Shown: positions 24,931-37,933, counted from the first letter of the stretch. The stretch: 64,000 nt of DNA from Pempheris klunzingeri (GCF_042242105.1 NC_092020.1:18692788-18756787), one strand, 5' to 3'. Numbers and translations are program-made. Notes: generated by a model not told the origin, from the letters alone.

Positions 24931-27900
24931 GGTTAGATCTCAAGGAAACTTTAACAACAGGGCAAGTGTGAAAGTATGTTGTAGCTTTAAAAAGTATTTT
25001 TCCAAAAAGCTGGAATCTTGGGGGCGTCTTATAATCAGGGTAATTGTATATTCCAACCACTACTGCACATCATTGCTGTGTTTACAGCTTGTTCCGCCCG
25101 GGACCAGGTGGCAAAACAAAATCTGTTATTGCAGCTTTAATCATGCCAACAAGAGATGTGTTGGTCTTAATTCGAAAGTAACACTATTGGTTAACTTGAG
25201 ATAAAACTTGCATTCATATTTGATGTTCCTCAATAATCATAATCCTATCATGAAGGCAAAATTTATCTCTGAGAGACAGCTCTTAAGAAGAACACATTTT
25301 CTGTTTCGCCAGAGAAAAGAGGTGGAATCCTCTCAAATTCTGATTTTTGATGTTGCAGTTCTGAGTGAAAAAAGGTCACTGAATCTCAAAGAATGCCAAA
25401 ATGTCTGTGCATGTCTGTTTTGTTTTGTCTGTTTTAAATAATTGAATCATTAGGATGGCCCATGCTAAAATAGGCTCCTAATCTTCAAAACCAGGTGCGA
25501 GCAGTCGTTCTTCAAACAACTTTTTAAAAAGTCACAGATGCACACGGCATGAAAAAAAAACATTTTGCTGAGAGTAATAGCAGTCACAACCTTTAATCTC
25601 CGTGTCAGATAATTAAAGAGCCGTGAATAGGCTTTGCTTTGACCTACCAATTCCTCATTAGCATTTAATATGAAAAGAACTAAGCATTAAATTTTTAGCA
25701 TCTTCCAGCACACAGAAAATTATTCTAATAGGTTAAAATCCCATTTGAATCCAATTATGCCTTTGCCATTTGATTCAAGTGTCGAAAAGCTTACCAGTCA
25801 AGTGTAACAGAGGTAATGAGCTGAAGCCTCCGTTTTAGCATGTTAGATATTTCACAGGTCTGTAAACAATAGGGGGATGCTTGGAGCATGGGAACGTGGA
25901 CATGAAATTGCAATCATGGGGTCTTCCGAATGCACAGTGATAGTGATCTTGTCTTGTTACCATGGTGATGCTGCTCATGAAATCCTGCATCCCATTGTTG
26001 TCCCGTGTTTTCGCCCATTTAGAAATTCACAGGGAACCTATGTATTCACTGCACTTCTGTCCATTAAGGTCCCATGTGCTGTTTTGCTGTCATAAAAGAT
26101 AATGTTTCTAGTTTAACTAATGCAATCTTGCCGCCTTCTTTAAAACCTTTTCCTTTGGCTCTATCGCCTTCTGCATGACCAGGTGGAATAATATGACTTG
26201 ATAACCTGCTCCCCTTAGGCCATTGCTTATTTCCATCACCAAATAGAGCAATACAACAATACATTTCATGTGATAACAAAGAAGTAGAATGGTGTGCGTG
26301 ACATCATTTGTTTTTCCACTCAGAGCAAAGAGAATAAAAAATGTGCTTCAGGCTGCAAACCCACCCAGAGAAATCAATTTGCTGGTAACCTGAGACATAT
26401 TGAACTCCTATACAGAATAATTTCTTCAGGTAATACAGAGGCAGTGTCTCAAAGAATACACAAGTGGAATTTTTCAACCTCAAATGAAAAATTAAACAGA
26501 AAGCACAGCCAGAAAAAAGACACAATTGATTCTCCTCTTTAACAATCAGTAGGAAGTGCTCAGCTACAAAATGTAGTACATTAAAACTTGAAGGTGATAA
26601 GTTTCAGATAAGGTCTGAAGTCTATCAATCCTATGTGCAAGTGCTGTAAACTGCTTGGGACGTGGTTGATTTGGCTTTTGCAGGCTCCAGGGGGGCATCT
26701 TTGGCAGTTTATCTCTATGTGAAAAGGTCAGTCCTGCATCCATTACACAGAGGCAACATATGAACCATGGAAGGTGAGTTTGAGGTGGTAAAAAAGGTTG
26801 ACTTCATCCTCACTTTATGTATGGCAAGAGGCATTTTCTGCAATGCCCAGTGCTGTTTTTCTAATCTCTGTAAAAGAAAAAAGACTTGCAAACATAAATT
26901 ACCTTTAGATACTATTGACTCTATACACAAAAAAACACCCAAACAAAGGTCACTCTGTCTGGAACCTACGCAGTCAGGTAAAGCACAATGAGTGGCAGTG
27001 ATGGAGGGCTAAAACCTTGCTCTCAGCTACTCAGCAGTATAGTAAACAGACTTCTCAGGATCAGCTCTTCACATTACTGCTGTGTTTTTAAGGCTAATTT
27101 GGTGTATATTTATTTTTTCTGCCAGCATGCTGATGCTTGGCAGATTATATTTACCAGGTTCGCCATCCTGCCATACAAATCTGTGCCAAATACTGATGCT
27201 AAGCAGGTGTTTTTTTTTAAATACACAATGCATTCACACTGGAAAAGTGACCAAATGAAGTATACTAAACGCAGACAGCATGATCGCTAAATATAGCTGA
27301 TTTTGGGGGTGAAAAAACCAGTATCTTAAATGAAACATTTTGAGGTCTCTTTCTGATGTTTAATTGGCAGTAGCTTTCCAAAGCTGCCGCAATTTTTATC
27401 CAATAAACTTTTTGTCAGTTTCTGCAAATATTTCCTCATGGTTTCATGGCACTGAAAAAAAAATCCGGTATTTGTTCTTAGTGCTTTTGGGTAATAATCT
27501 GCGCATGAGATCTAAAAGATACTAATTGTTCTCTTTTCTTTCTCAGAAAAATCACACATGGTTAAATAGTAAATGGAGGAGGAACAGGGTGCGCTTCTTT
27601 CGATTAAACCCTTTAGCTATAAGGCAGTGAATAATGCATTCGTGAATAATTTATTCTGAAGGTTTATTGATAAAAACAACTTGCACCCAGTACGCCGTCT
27701 AAACATCTGCAGGGGAACTGCAGAGAAGCAGAAACTGAAGTGACAATTTCTACATCTGAAAGCAAATTAATTCTCCCCCTGTTTGTGTGTCAAATGTAAT
27801 GTCGAATAATTCATCAGGGACAGAAGGAGCATCACTGAGTAGAGAAAATTAAGAAACTCACATGAGCTGGTTAAACATAAATAAAGAATGCATGTCAGCC

Positions 27901-28365
27901 TTCTACTTTGCTTAAAATGTCTTAAAAATCTGTCAGATTACAGAACATGCAACCACTGCAACATGAAAGCTGTTGTTGATGCAACACACTGTGGATTCCT
28001 GCTGTGAGACAGAAGTGAGAAAGCTATCTTTGAACCACATGCTTCCCAGCTAAGAGCATCTGAGAAAATATAATTAAATAACCAGTAACACTTCATTAAT
28101 ACTTCACAAAAATTCTTCCTAACATGGCATCTCGGGCAACCAGAATTAACACACAGTATATAAGATTGAGAGTATTCACATTAAAGCTATGCATACTACA
28201 TTTATGGCTTTCTAATTACAGTTTAACAAGTAAGAGTGAACCATTGAGAATCTAATTAAATATATCTACAATTCAGTTTTGAATCATCATACAACTTAAC
28301 GGCTCAGCCTTAGTATTCACAATGTAATTAGAGATATCTTAAATTAAAAATTTGACTGAATAGTG

Positions 28366-28540
28366 AATGAGGGCATCTGGTGGAACAGTGTTTAGGATGC
28401 TTAACCAGCATGACTGCAGCATCCCTGGTTTGAATCCGGTCCCAGGGACCTTTGTGCAAACATCCTCCTCACTTTCCTTTTTTCTGTCACATCTCAACTG
28501 TCACATTAAATATACCCCCCCCCCCTCAAAAAAAAAAAAG
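28366..28540 (+). repeat. tRNA-derived SINE with poly(A) tail
   Basis: The head has an A-box-like 'ctggtggaacagtg' and a near-consensus B box GGTTTGAATCC at 28,427-28,437. The body continues 'ggtcccagggacctttgtgc' and 'tctgtcacatctcaactgtc', then a C run and an A run ending near 28,540. This is the layout of an abundant percomorph SINE. It is not a functional tRNA because the sequence after the B box does not close an acceptor stem. Confidence 0.7.
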
Positions 28541-30799
28541 CGTGGCAAAGTGTGTGAGCCCAGTGGCAATGAATGATGAAATAGTGTAACAATATTAGTA
28601 AGGTCGTTTTGGATTTGGTAAAGGGTTTTCTGACCGGTCAAAATCTATTGCACATATTGTAATTGCACATATAAGTATATCTGAGTGGGTACATTGTATT
28701 TATGACTGCTCAAAATGTATATGCAGGTTTTAAGAAATGTAATTAGAGATAGTTAAGCGAAACCTTATACGGTATGTATATGTATGTACAGTATATCAGG
28801 AAATCACAGAGTTTAGTCAAATGAAGACAATCGACTGAACTTAAAAAATGTCTTCAATTAACAAAGTAATTCACAGGTCCTATTGAAAGTTTGTTACCAA
28901 AAGCCATTTGTCAGTCTCTCAGTGCAACAAGGACCTAATTAAAGTAGCAACATCAGCACACGTAGGCTCCTTCCCTTGTGAGAGTCACATAAACAACTTA
29001 AGCAGCTAATTACAAGATAATACATGATTTTCCACTTAGGGTTTGTGAGCCATACAGTGTTAGTTGTTGCATTTATGGGGTCACAACGTTTTGATGACAT
29101 TTGTTCCTGCTGCCACCTGTCCCTATAGATCAATAAAATAATGGAACTCCTTGGCAAGAAGGCACGCCATAACACAGCTTTCGCTTTCATTTTATCCCCG
29201 TACACTTTATAACAAAGTTGCCAACATAAATCAGCCATGACAGTCTCTTCAATTACGTGACACTGGTGAAGAAAGGAACGTGAGTGATTGGTGTCAAAGC
29301 TCTGGGGAGCCATAAGGCAGACAGAAAGCACGGGTTGCCCATCTGTCAACAATCTCAATTAACCACTGTACAGATAGAGGCACACTGCTCTTTTATGCAG
29401 CGCTGCAAAAGAAAAAAAAAACACCCCTGCTAAAAGGGCCTCTATCACAACAGTGTGCGAGATCCCATTCTTACAAAGAAAAAACTATGTATTCAAGTGA
29501 GCCAGATTGCTCCATCCATCAGCAGGGGGGGTGAGTCAAATTGAAATCTGACATTTAGAGCCTCAACGGCTTTTCTCACTGGCACTGATATGAACTACAG
29601 CAAGTGACAAATTGTTTGTATCAGGCCTGTCCCTTGGTGAAGCCTCTGATAATGTTTAGGGTTGAAATAGGCACCCTTGACATTTCGCTGAAAGGTCAGG
29701 TTTTGTGTTCATTAACACTCCCTTTTTACATACAGCCAGCAGTGGGGATGAGGATTATTGTCATAATCTGGGGATGTGCCAGCAGCAACGAATGCTGCCT
29801 CATCCTCCTCTCAATATCAGGACACAAGGAGTCATGCACAGCAGCGATAGACCATCAGGAGGAGGATCACAGGACGGTTTTACTGAGATGATCTGCTGAT
29901 GTCACCTCTGTAAAGTTTCAACTCTTTTGTGCCTTTGTACAAACTCTCAAGTAGCTGATTTGATTAGCGGATAAATAATGTGACGCTGTCTCCTTAAATT
30001 CCAACAAAAAGGCAAAGTGTTAAAATAAATTCAGAACTACTCACTCTCTCTGCGTGTGTGAGGACATCGCTGACAGTTTTACAGGGAAAAACATCCAGGA
30101 TTAATTTGGTTCTGTGGCAGGGTGTCCATTTACGGCTGAATTAAGAAACCTATCTGTTATTCATTTGACGTCTGAAACAGACAAATTAGTGTCTTGGATC
30201 CGGAGCTAATAAACAGCTTGAAGCGGCGTCGATATGTACATAGTCCTACTTTGCTGCTGATAGTGTGTGTGGCATTTTTGATTAGCCAGGCTCCTCAGGG
30301 AACAGTGGGTAAATTGGGCCATTTTCTTTCATTCTTAGTGTCGGTTGGAAAGCAAATACAACCCAGATATTCGAGATATCTTCTGCTTTTTCACTTATAG
30401 TTGAGGGTCTCGTATGAAAAACTCAATTCACCCTTATATGTCCTAATGGGAAAATACTATAGTATATGCGGGAAGATTATTCAGGCTTATATATGTGGCT
30501 CTCAACAACCAACCAGTTAGAGCATGACCAGATATATTTACCATATTTTCCCCTAACACTCTGACACTAAAATAGATTTTTTTTTGTCAGGCAAACAAAT
30601 CAGGAGAAAGAAAACTTTGTTTGAGACCTGCCACTGTCTCAGCAACATACTCTCGCATCTTGCAACACAGATATTGTTTCTGGACCGTCCCTGATGGGAG
30701 GAAGTTCAATACTTCCAGTTAGTGAGGAGTGCTATACTTCCTCCCAATCAAAAATCGTACGTGTTATTTGATCTTCAAAGTAACCAATAACAATATCTG

Positions 30800-30937
30800 T
30801 CAAGTAAATGTAATGGAGTAAAAAGTGTGACATTTGCCTGAGAATATAGTGGAGTAGCAGTGTGAAGTACATCAAAATTGTACTTAAGCACAGTACTTGA
30901 GTAAATGTACTTTGTTACATTCCACCATCGGTTTTAA
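30800..30937. repeat. Abundant teleost repeat ('gtacttgagtaaatgtactt' type)
   Basis: Contains 'tggagtaaaaagtgtgacat', 'caaaattgtacttaagcaca' and 'gtacttgagtaaatgtactt' followed by 'tgttacattccaccatcgg'. This is a recognisable high-copy teleost repeat. A copy in the opposite orientation lies at 56.39-56.54 kb. Confidence 0.65.
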
Positions 30938-31089
30938 GACCTTGATTATTTTGGCTTTCGTGGTTCCTGTTCTTCCACACAGCAAACCTCAGGCCATGTC
31001 ATAGTCCAGCACAGGGTTACAGTGCACATTACGCTGAAAGTGAGCAACAAGGGATGAGTAGAGGTCCAGCAATGTATTTCTGCCCTAAA

Positions 31090-32650
31090 GGCAAGAAAGG
31101 TTAGAGGAATAGTTCTAGAGGAGAAGGTCGATACAACTCTCATGCCTGTGCATAAAATATAAAGCTAGGGATCACAGGCGGTTAGCTTAGCTTAGTAAAC
31201 AGGGGGGGACAGGTATGAAAATCTACCTACCAGCACCTCTAAACCTCTCTAATTAACATGTTTTACTTTTTTATTTGATTCATATGAAAGCTGAAGTGTA
31301 AAAACAACAAGTGGTGGTTTCACGGTGGGTTATGCAGTACATCAGATCCATTACACCCCGACCAATTTGCATATTGGACCAATCGGTCCACTGAGGATTC
31401 AGTATCCTCTGCTCTTCACGTGGCCCTAATCCACCTGGAAAACAAGGACACTCATGCAAAATGTTGCTCATAGATTTAAGCTCAGCATCAATGCCATCAT
31501 TACAAAGCAGCTGACAGGGAAGCAAAGCACGCTGGGCTTCAGCACACCTCTCTGCAACTTGGCTTTGCCACCGGAAGACCACAGTCAGCCAGAACTGCGA
31601 ACACCACCACACTGAGCACCAGCTCTCCCCAGAGATGTGTGCCCTTCCCTCTTCTCTTCACCCTGGTGACTCATTACTACACTACCAGATTCAGCTTCAA
31701 CCACAACACTCCCCTGTTAACTCAAAGGCAACATGTCTCCACACATGAAAGGCGTTACAGAGAGGAGGTAGCACAACAGACTGTGTGGTGCAATGACAAT
31801 AACCTTTCGTGAAACGTGGGGAAGACTAAGAAGATGGTCACTGACTTAAGAAGCCACGCGCAAGACCAAGTTCCTGGGAGTGCACAGCAACGCTTCCATC
31901 TCCTGCAGAGACTGAGGACTGAGGACCCATCGAGACCATATTAACAAACTGTATCACTGCATAAATGCAAAGTGTCAGGTCGCAGGTCCTTGCAGAGAAT
32001 ACTGAAAACTGCAGAGAGAATCATACGTGTCCGTCTCCCTGCTGAAACTGATATTTACCAAGCCCGGTGTGCCTGAGAGGCCTCCAACATCGTGGCTGAC
32101 CCCTCACAGCCCTCCCACCATCTGTTTGCACTGCTGACATCTGGAAGGAGGTTCCTAGGCATCCGTGCCAGGTCTGGCAGACTGTGTAACAGCTTCTTCC
32201 CCCAAGCCATCAGGACTCTGAACACTCGCACAGTCCTGCCTCACCCCCATTGAACTGGACTGAACCCATTCATATTGTACCAACTTATTGTACTTTTTTT
32301 CTCAGGGACTCGTCTTTTTTATTGCACAAATGCATATGTTCTTGGCTACTGGACTGGGATCTGCATGTGCCTTCTGTTAGTATATATTATTTGTATTTAT
32401 TATCTTTTATTACTCTGTAAATATCCCTTTTAGCAACTGTTTTCAATGGTGTCTCATCTGTTGCATATATTGCTGTGAAGAGCAATATCTTGCCCCCATG
32501 TGTGCCGCGTGTGTGCTACGGAAGTAGAAATCCTGAATCTTGGATCTTTATGATCTTGGCAGGGTGTGGTCACAGTCTAAAGCCTCAGCTGTTTGACTGG
32601 CAACGGTTCAAGCATGTTTCCAAAAATGTCAAACTACTCCTTTAAAACCC
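31090..32650. repeat. Older miniature element split by a LINE insertion
   Basis: The left part (about 31,090-31,330) reads 'gagaaggtcgatacaactct', 'ggttagcttagcttagtaaa', 'cctaccagcacctctaaacc' and 'ggtggtttcacggtgggtta'. The right part (about 32,550-32,650) reads 'gatcttggcagggtgtggtc', 'ctgtttgactggcaac' and 'aaatgtcaaactactccttt'. Together they match the two ends of a teleost repeat that occurs uninterrupted, though shortened, at 48.28-48.50 kb. The intervening 1.2 kb is a LINE remnant. Confidence 0.55.
31330..32530 (+). mobile_element. Decayed non-LTR retrotransposon (L2/CR1-type) remnant
   Basis: Translation on the plus strand gives scattered pieces of a reverse transcriptase, broken by stops and frameshifts. 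They include 'RYREEVAQQTVWC' near 31,760, a 'LQRILKTAERIIRVRLPAET' segment near 32,000, and pieces resembling 'LLTSGRRFLGIRARSGRLCN' near 32,140-32,190 across frames. These are the thumb and C-terminal parts of L2-like elements. No intact frame remains, so the copy is dead. The 3' end is unclear. The copy is more diverged than the LINE at 57.3-58.7 kb. Confidence 0.6.
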
Positions 32651-33033
32651 TCATTATTTCAGCTGATTGTGTTCTTGCACTGTGCCTGTTCCATTAATCA
32701 AATCACAGCACAGTAAACTTGGAGTCGCATCACAGTCCAGCATAGTAATACTGCACCATTATACTATTATACATGGAGTGGACATGATGATATTTTCTAA
32801 GCTATTTTATGTTCATTTAGTCTGTATATTAATCTAAAGTGTTGATTTAAAATTAGTTTTAACTTCCCAGATTCACTAGCAATGACTAAACCTGAATATA
32901 TATGAATATCAGTGTCATTTGTGTTGTTGTTGTTCCACAAGTCATAATTATATGTCATGTCATGTCATCTGACTTCTCATACTTTTCACCAGCAGTGAAC
33001 CTTGGCGCTTCCTGGTTTGTATTAAGAAACACC

Positions 33034-33113
33034 ATTGGACGGTTACAGGCGCATTTGAATCTTATTGGTCCAGATTTACGTCAATCATTCAGGACCGCGG
33101 GGAAAGGGGCGGG
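33034..33113 (+). promoter_or_regulatory. gla: Candidate gla promoter elements
   Basis: Two inverted CCAAT boxes (ATTGG) at 33,034-33,038 and 33,064-33,068, 30 bases apart, and a GC box GGGGCGGG at 33,106-33,113, all within 170 bases upstream of the gla start codon. There is no evident TATA box. The arrangement suits a constitutive, NF-Y/Sp1-driven promoter. This is inference from motifs. Confidence 0.5.
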
Positions 33114-33198
33114 CCGAGGACGCTTTACATGAGGAAATAGACACTAAACGCTAATACAGTGGTGTATTCTCGTTGTGTAGTCGGGTCTAAAAGTGAAT

Positions 33199-36100
33199 AT
33201 GTGCAGGTGTGCGCTGCTCCTCGGGCTCATCGTTGTAATGAGCCCCGCTGCTGAAGCGCTGGACAATGGTCTGGCGCTGAAACCCACAATGGGCTGGCTG
33301 CACTGGGAGAGGTTCCTATGTAATATCGATTGTGACAAAGACCCCAATAACTGCATCAGGTAAGAGACATCAGAGGTGCCTGGTGGCGGAGATGCTGCAC
33401 AGTCAGACGTGTTTGTGAGCCAAAACACGAGGAAATCCGTCACGTACACGGTGATGTTACCCATGGTGCTCTGCGAGGAACTCCTCCTCCTCCTCCTCCT
33501 CAGATAATCTAATTTTAAAAAATGTGACTTCTTAAATCATGCAAAAGTGTTTCGGCATATAGTAAGTTTCTTAAATGCACTGGTTTAAAAAGTCACATGG
33601 GGCACAGTATGGAAAACAAACAAAAAAAGAAAATAACGTGATAGTTAATCAACAGAAGCAGATTAGTTTTACTAACAAACGATCCTAAACCTTCATGTAA
33701 TGACTTATCACTTGGCTTGTCTCATAATTATAACAACAAGCTCATAACATTGTCATGTGTTTCATTTCATTCATTCATTTCATTGTCAACAGTTATTTCG
33801 CATTCATGATGTTTCAATTAATTATCATCTAATAAACTATATTGTAATTATGAGATCTTCATGTCATAATTAAGAAGCTGTCTCAGAAAGAAGAGGAAAT
33901 TAGCTCAGAAGCAGTGTGATTGTAAAAGCAGTGGACGTTTGATAAGACGGGACCGTGATGGCATCGCCTGATTTAATTCGCCTTTATTTGTTCTCTGGTT
34001 TGAGGCCCTTGGAGGTGTTGATGTCAGAGTGTAAAGTAATAACCGGGATTTGGAAAAGGACTTTGTACATAAGGCACCTAAGAGTCTGCACACATTTAAG
34101 AGGAGCTGAACAAGAAATCTGTAATACAGTAATGACAAGGATGGACTGGATTAATTAGAAAATTATGAGAGAAAAAAATGAGAGAAGAGAAATGACAAAG
34201 GGCTGCAACAAATGACTAGTGATGGGATTTAAAGTGAAAACAACAGTAAAAATGTCAAAAAAAATCAGTATTTGTTAGAGGTGATGTCCTCAAAACTCTT
34301 TTTTTTGTGCCAGAATCCAAAGATATTCAATTTACTATAATGTAAGACAAGCAAATGCAGCACATCCTCTGATTTGAAAAACTGGAGCTGGCAAATATTT
34401 GCCATTGAAATATTGCAAAGATGAACCAATTTTCAAAATAGTTTCTAATTAATTTTGTGTCAATTAACTAATCGATTCATATTAATTTAGTTAATTTAAT
34501 CGAGACATTTATTTATTGGGGTGGTTCAGGTAAAGCACTCTGATCTAGTTGAGGTTTCTCTATCCATCCATTCACAATTAGGGCTGTAACTAATGATTAT
34601 AATTAATTATCGATGAATCTGTTGACTAAGTTCTCAAGTAACTGATTAATTTACTTTATTGAATGTAGATGAAAGCACCCATCACATCTTCCCAGAGCCC
34701 GTCTACACGTAGATATTCAAATCCTCAAATTTGAGAAGCAAATATTTGGCACTTTTACTTGAAATGGAACCAATTAGCTGTCTAATGATTGCAGCTCTAT
34801 TCATAATAACAAGTTAGTCAAGTCTCCGCATTTTGGTTTAAGGAATGCAGAGCACTCTCGGATATCTTGCAGGATCTAGTTCCCTGATTTAATATGGGAC
34901 CTTTATGCTGATAATCACTGACAAACTCCCCGTCCACAGCTAATTTTTTGTTCCCAGAAAGCCCAGGCCAACAAAGCATTTGAAAACACCAAATGTCGGC
35001 CTGTTGTCTCAACTGTTGCGTTATATCAGTCAACAGTAACAAACAGAAACACTGGGGTTTGTTTTTATGAAAATATTTTGTCTTTGCGTTTGCTGTATTG
35101 CTCCTGCACATGACAGTGAACACTGGCACTAAGTGATACCATCAGCCCTGCCTGTCTCCTCCTGTTGCCCTGGCAGTGAGCGTCTGTACATGCAGATGGC
35201 AGATGTGATGGTCAAGGAGGGCTGGAAAGAGGCCGGCTACGAGTACGTCTGCATCGATGACTGCTGGCTCTCCCGCCAGCGCGATGCCCAGGGCCGCCTG
35301 CAGGCAGACCCCAAAAGATTCCCGGGGGGCATCAAGAAACTGGCCGACTATGTGAGTAGTAGGAATAACAGAGCTGCAGAGACTCTGGGTGTGAATGTGC
35401 TATTAAATTAATGCCATAATAGACATCAAAGAGAAAAGGGTTCAGACAGAAAAGTGAGAAGCTGCTGTTATTTCACCAGCTGGAGGAGCATAATAAGAGT
35501 TTACACAAGGACATGACTGCTTTTATGTACAGTTTTCTGTCTTTGGGCTTCATTACAAATAGTATAGTTATATAATGGTGAACCATATCATATTCAACAC
35601 ATTCTCATAGATGTGATTCCCTGGGGTACCTTGTTAACAAATATGTGGTCCAATGCATGGAAGTTTGGGAATCTTTACCAAATAAAAAGTTTGGGAACCC
35701 CTGGTGAAATAACTCTGGAAGTAAAAGTGATAACACAGTCAGATTACATATTCATCATACATCCTGAGCCGACCTGCAATTATTTACATAATGAAGGGAA
35801 CAGGACCAGATGTGGAACCCAGGTCTCAGATTTGAAAACTTGGTAGAAATTCAGCAGCTGGAGCCAGGGGAGACGCTCAGGCATATTATTGTCTGTCGTT
35901 CACCCCCTCAGCTGCAGTCACAGCGGAGAGCAGCTCTCCCTGAGACGGAGACCAAAATGACTACACAGCAAGCTAAAAAGTGATGTTCACCAGGAGACAG
36001 ATATATTTAGGCCCACTAAAGCAGAGCTGGAGTCCTGGAACACAGGTGTCAAGTTTTTTTTTTTTTTAGCTGTGCAACATCGCCACCTACTGGTACACAT

Positions 36101-37933
36101 CCACAACCTGCCATGAACAAAACTGCAGGTAAACTAAATGTATGAATTCTAATTTATTTCTCTTTTTTAAGGTTCATTCTAAGGGACTGAAGCTGGGTAT
36201 CTATGCAGATGTGGGGAAAAATACGTGTGCTGGATACCCGGGCAGTCTGGGTTACTATGAGACAGATGCTCAGACCTTTGCTGACTGGGATGTGGATCTG
36301 CTCAAGTTTGATGGCTGCTTTATGGACTGGAACTTACTGGGAGAGGGTGAGCTTTTAATTCTTAGGTGCAATTTGCTGCTATGTACTTCGCCCATAGCAA
36401 ATGTTATTGAATAAGGCCCAATTGATAGATATGTAAATAAACTGGGTCCGTCTTTTGGTTCTTCTCTCATTCAGAACCGCCATGGACTCAGTAGACGAGG
36501 TGTTTTCTGGGTTTAATACAACAGTTTGTGATTTGTTCTCATTAAGGATACGTGAACATGTCAAAGGCGCTGAACAAGACCGGACACAGTATCCTCTACT
36601 CCTGCGAGTGGCCTTTGTATGAGTGGACTTTCCAAAAGGTGAGAGAATTTCTTCATTTACTCCACTTCACATTACATTCACAAAGCGATTTGCCGTACTT
36701 ACGGAGTTTCAAACCACATAGGAACAAGAGCTAGATGTCATCCAAAAGCATGTTCAGTGCTTATATTTTCTAGACCAAGCAATCACTTGATTCATCAAAA
36801 TAATCATTAGTTGCAGCCACACTTTAAAATCTCAACGTGTAAAACAAAATGCAGTTGATAGTCATGCTCATGACACTGTACATCATGTGTTATACGTCAT
36901 AAAAGAGCACTTCTTGGCCTGCAGCCCAACTACACAGCCATCCGTGAGACGTGTAACCACTGGCGCAACTTCGCTGATGTGTACGACTCATGGAGCTCTG
37001 TCAAGTCCATCTTGGAGTGGACTGCTTCTCATCAAGACGTCATTGTGCCCTCGGCTGGACCTGGAGGCTGGAACGACCCCGATATGGTACTCTGCCCTAC
37101 ACAGGCTCTTATACATTGCATTCTTTGACCTCAAAATAAGTACAGAACCTGTGAACTTCAAGTACGAAGCGGTTTTATTTTCATTGTGGAAGTTCTCAGT
37201 GCTTTAGTTAAGGTTCTAATATTTACATCCATTTATTTATATATATGTTTTTTAAAAAATATTTATATCGGTATCATTGGTTAATTTCTCTAGCTCGTGA
37301 TTGGGAACTTTGGCCTGAGTCGTGACCAGCAGGAATCTCAGATGGCATTATGGGCCATCATGGCAGCCCCTCTGCTCATGTCTAACGATCTGAGGGACAT
37401 TTGTCCTCGCTCCAAGGAGCTGCTGCAAAACAGACTCATCATAGCCATCAGTCAGGACTCACTGGGAAAGCAAGGATACCGCACTGCCAAGGTGGGTGTC
37501 AGGTGAAGTTAATGTGACAGACACCAGCATTTAGAGTACATTCAGTTTCTATATAAAAATGACTTAATGACAGAATAAAAAAATATAACTTGTTGTACAG
37601 GTGGACAGTTTTGAGGTGTGGGAGAGGCCTCTGTCAGGTAACCGACTGGCTGTCGCCATGCTGAACATGCAGGAGATCGGTGGTCCCCGAAGGTTAGTCA
37701 TCGAAGCCGTACCTGGCTGGAGGAAGTGCAACCCCTTGTGTAATGTCACACAGATCCTGCCTCAGTACAAGGAAATGGGACTTCAGACTCCACATAGCAA
37801 AATGGTTGTGTCTGTCAACCCTTCAGGCACCACTCTACTGACCATCACTCCCATCAGCAGCAACTCTCAGGGGCTCTACAAGCTGCACTGGCAGGACACA
37901 TCTGTCAAACAAAAGCGCGCCACCATTTTGTAA
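33199..37933 (+). CDS. gla: Alpha-galactosidase A (lysosomal)
   Basis: Lysosomal glycosidase (GH27) that removes terminal alpha-galactose from glycosphingolipids such as Gb3. Seven exons: 33199-33359, 35177-35351, 36172-36346, 36547-36638, 36925-37086, 37294-37491 and 37601-37933. Phases join to 431 codons plus TAA; the human protein has 429. Residues 1-20 look like a signal peptide ending before LDNGLALKP. The nucleophile is Asp159 in LLKFDGC and the acid/base Asp219 in WRNFAD (human 170 and 231). The substrate-choosing pair is Glu191 and Leu194 in CEWPLY, as in GLA; the paralogue NAGA has Ser and Ala there. Several N-X-S/T glycosylation sites are present, for example NKT near 180. Intron 1 holds two copies of a miniature repeat. 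The gene faces rpl36a tail to tail. All catalytic residues are intact. Confidence 0.97.
34225..34515. repeat. Miniature DNA-transposon-like repeat, copy 1 (gla intron 1)
   Basis: Contains 'gtgatgtcctcaaaactctt', 'ccaaagatattcaatttact' and 'aatcgattcatattaattta'. It matches the interior and right end of a common teleost miniature element whose ends read 'agggctgcaactaatgatta' and the complement. It lies 60 bases before a second copy of the same family. Confidence 0.6.
34577..34803. repeat. Miniature DNA-transposon-like repeat, copy 2 (gla intron 1)
   Basis: Begins 'ttagggctgtaactaatgat' and ends 'taatgattgcagctctat', so the termini are imperfect inverted repeats of about 18 bases. The centre is shortened compared with copy 1. 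This is the structure of a non-autonomous, hAT-like element. Confidence 0.6.

Larger units (their letters stand above)
13590..33030. other. Gene-poor interval between glra4 and gla
   Basis: About 19 kb in which I find no protein-coding gene. The open frames here are short (mostly 60-110 residues), lack recognisable domains, and appear on both strands at the rate expected by chance. The interval holds a threshold-type repeat at 18.1-18.3 kb, a SINE near 24.2-24.5 kb, a further dispersed repeat at 24.55-24.93 kb, a tRNA-derived SINE at 28.37-28.54 kb, another dispersed repeat at 30.8-30.94 kb and a LINE remnant nested in an older element at 31.1-32.65 kb. The remaining blocks (13.6-18.1, 18.5-24.2, 25.0-28.3 and 28.6-30.8 kb) show AT-rich unique-looking sequence with simple repeats such as a TG run near 14,275. 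Enhancers or non-coding RNAs may be present but cannot be shown from sequence alone. Confidence 0.6.

Noticed and set aside
28366-28440. A functional tRNA gene
   Set aside because: A- and B-box-like sequences are present, but no acceptor stem closes and SINE body sequence follows.
28939-29358. 139-residue minus-strand open frame in the gene-poor interval
   Set aside because: No family resemblance, and the composition is typical of non-coding AT-rich DNA.
35590-36040. Extra gla exon or separate gene in gla intron 2
   Set aside because: The 77-residue frame has no GH27 similarity, and exons 2 and 3 join in phase without it.
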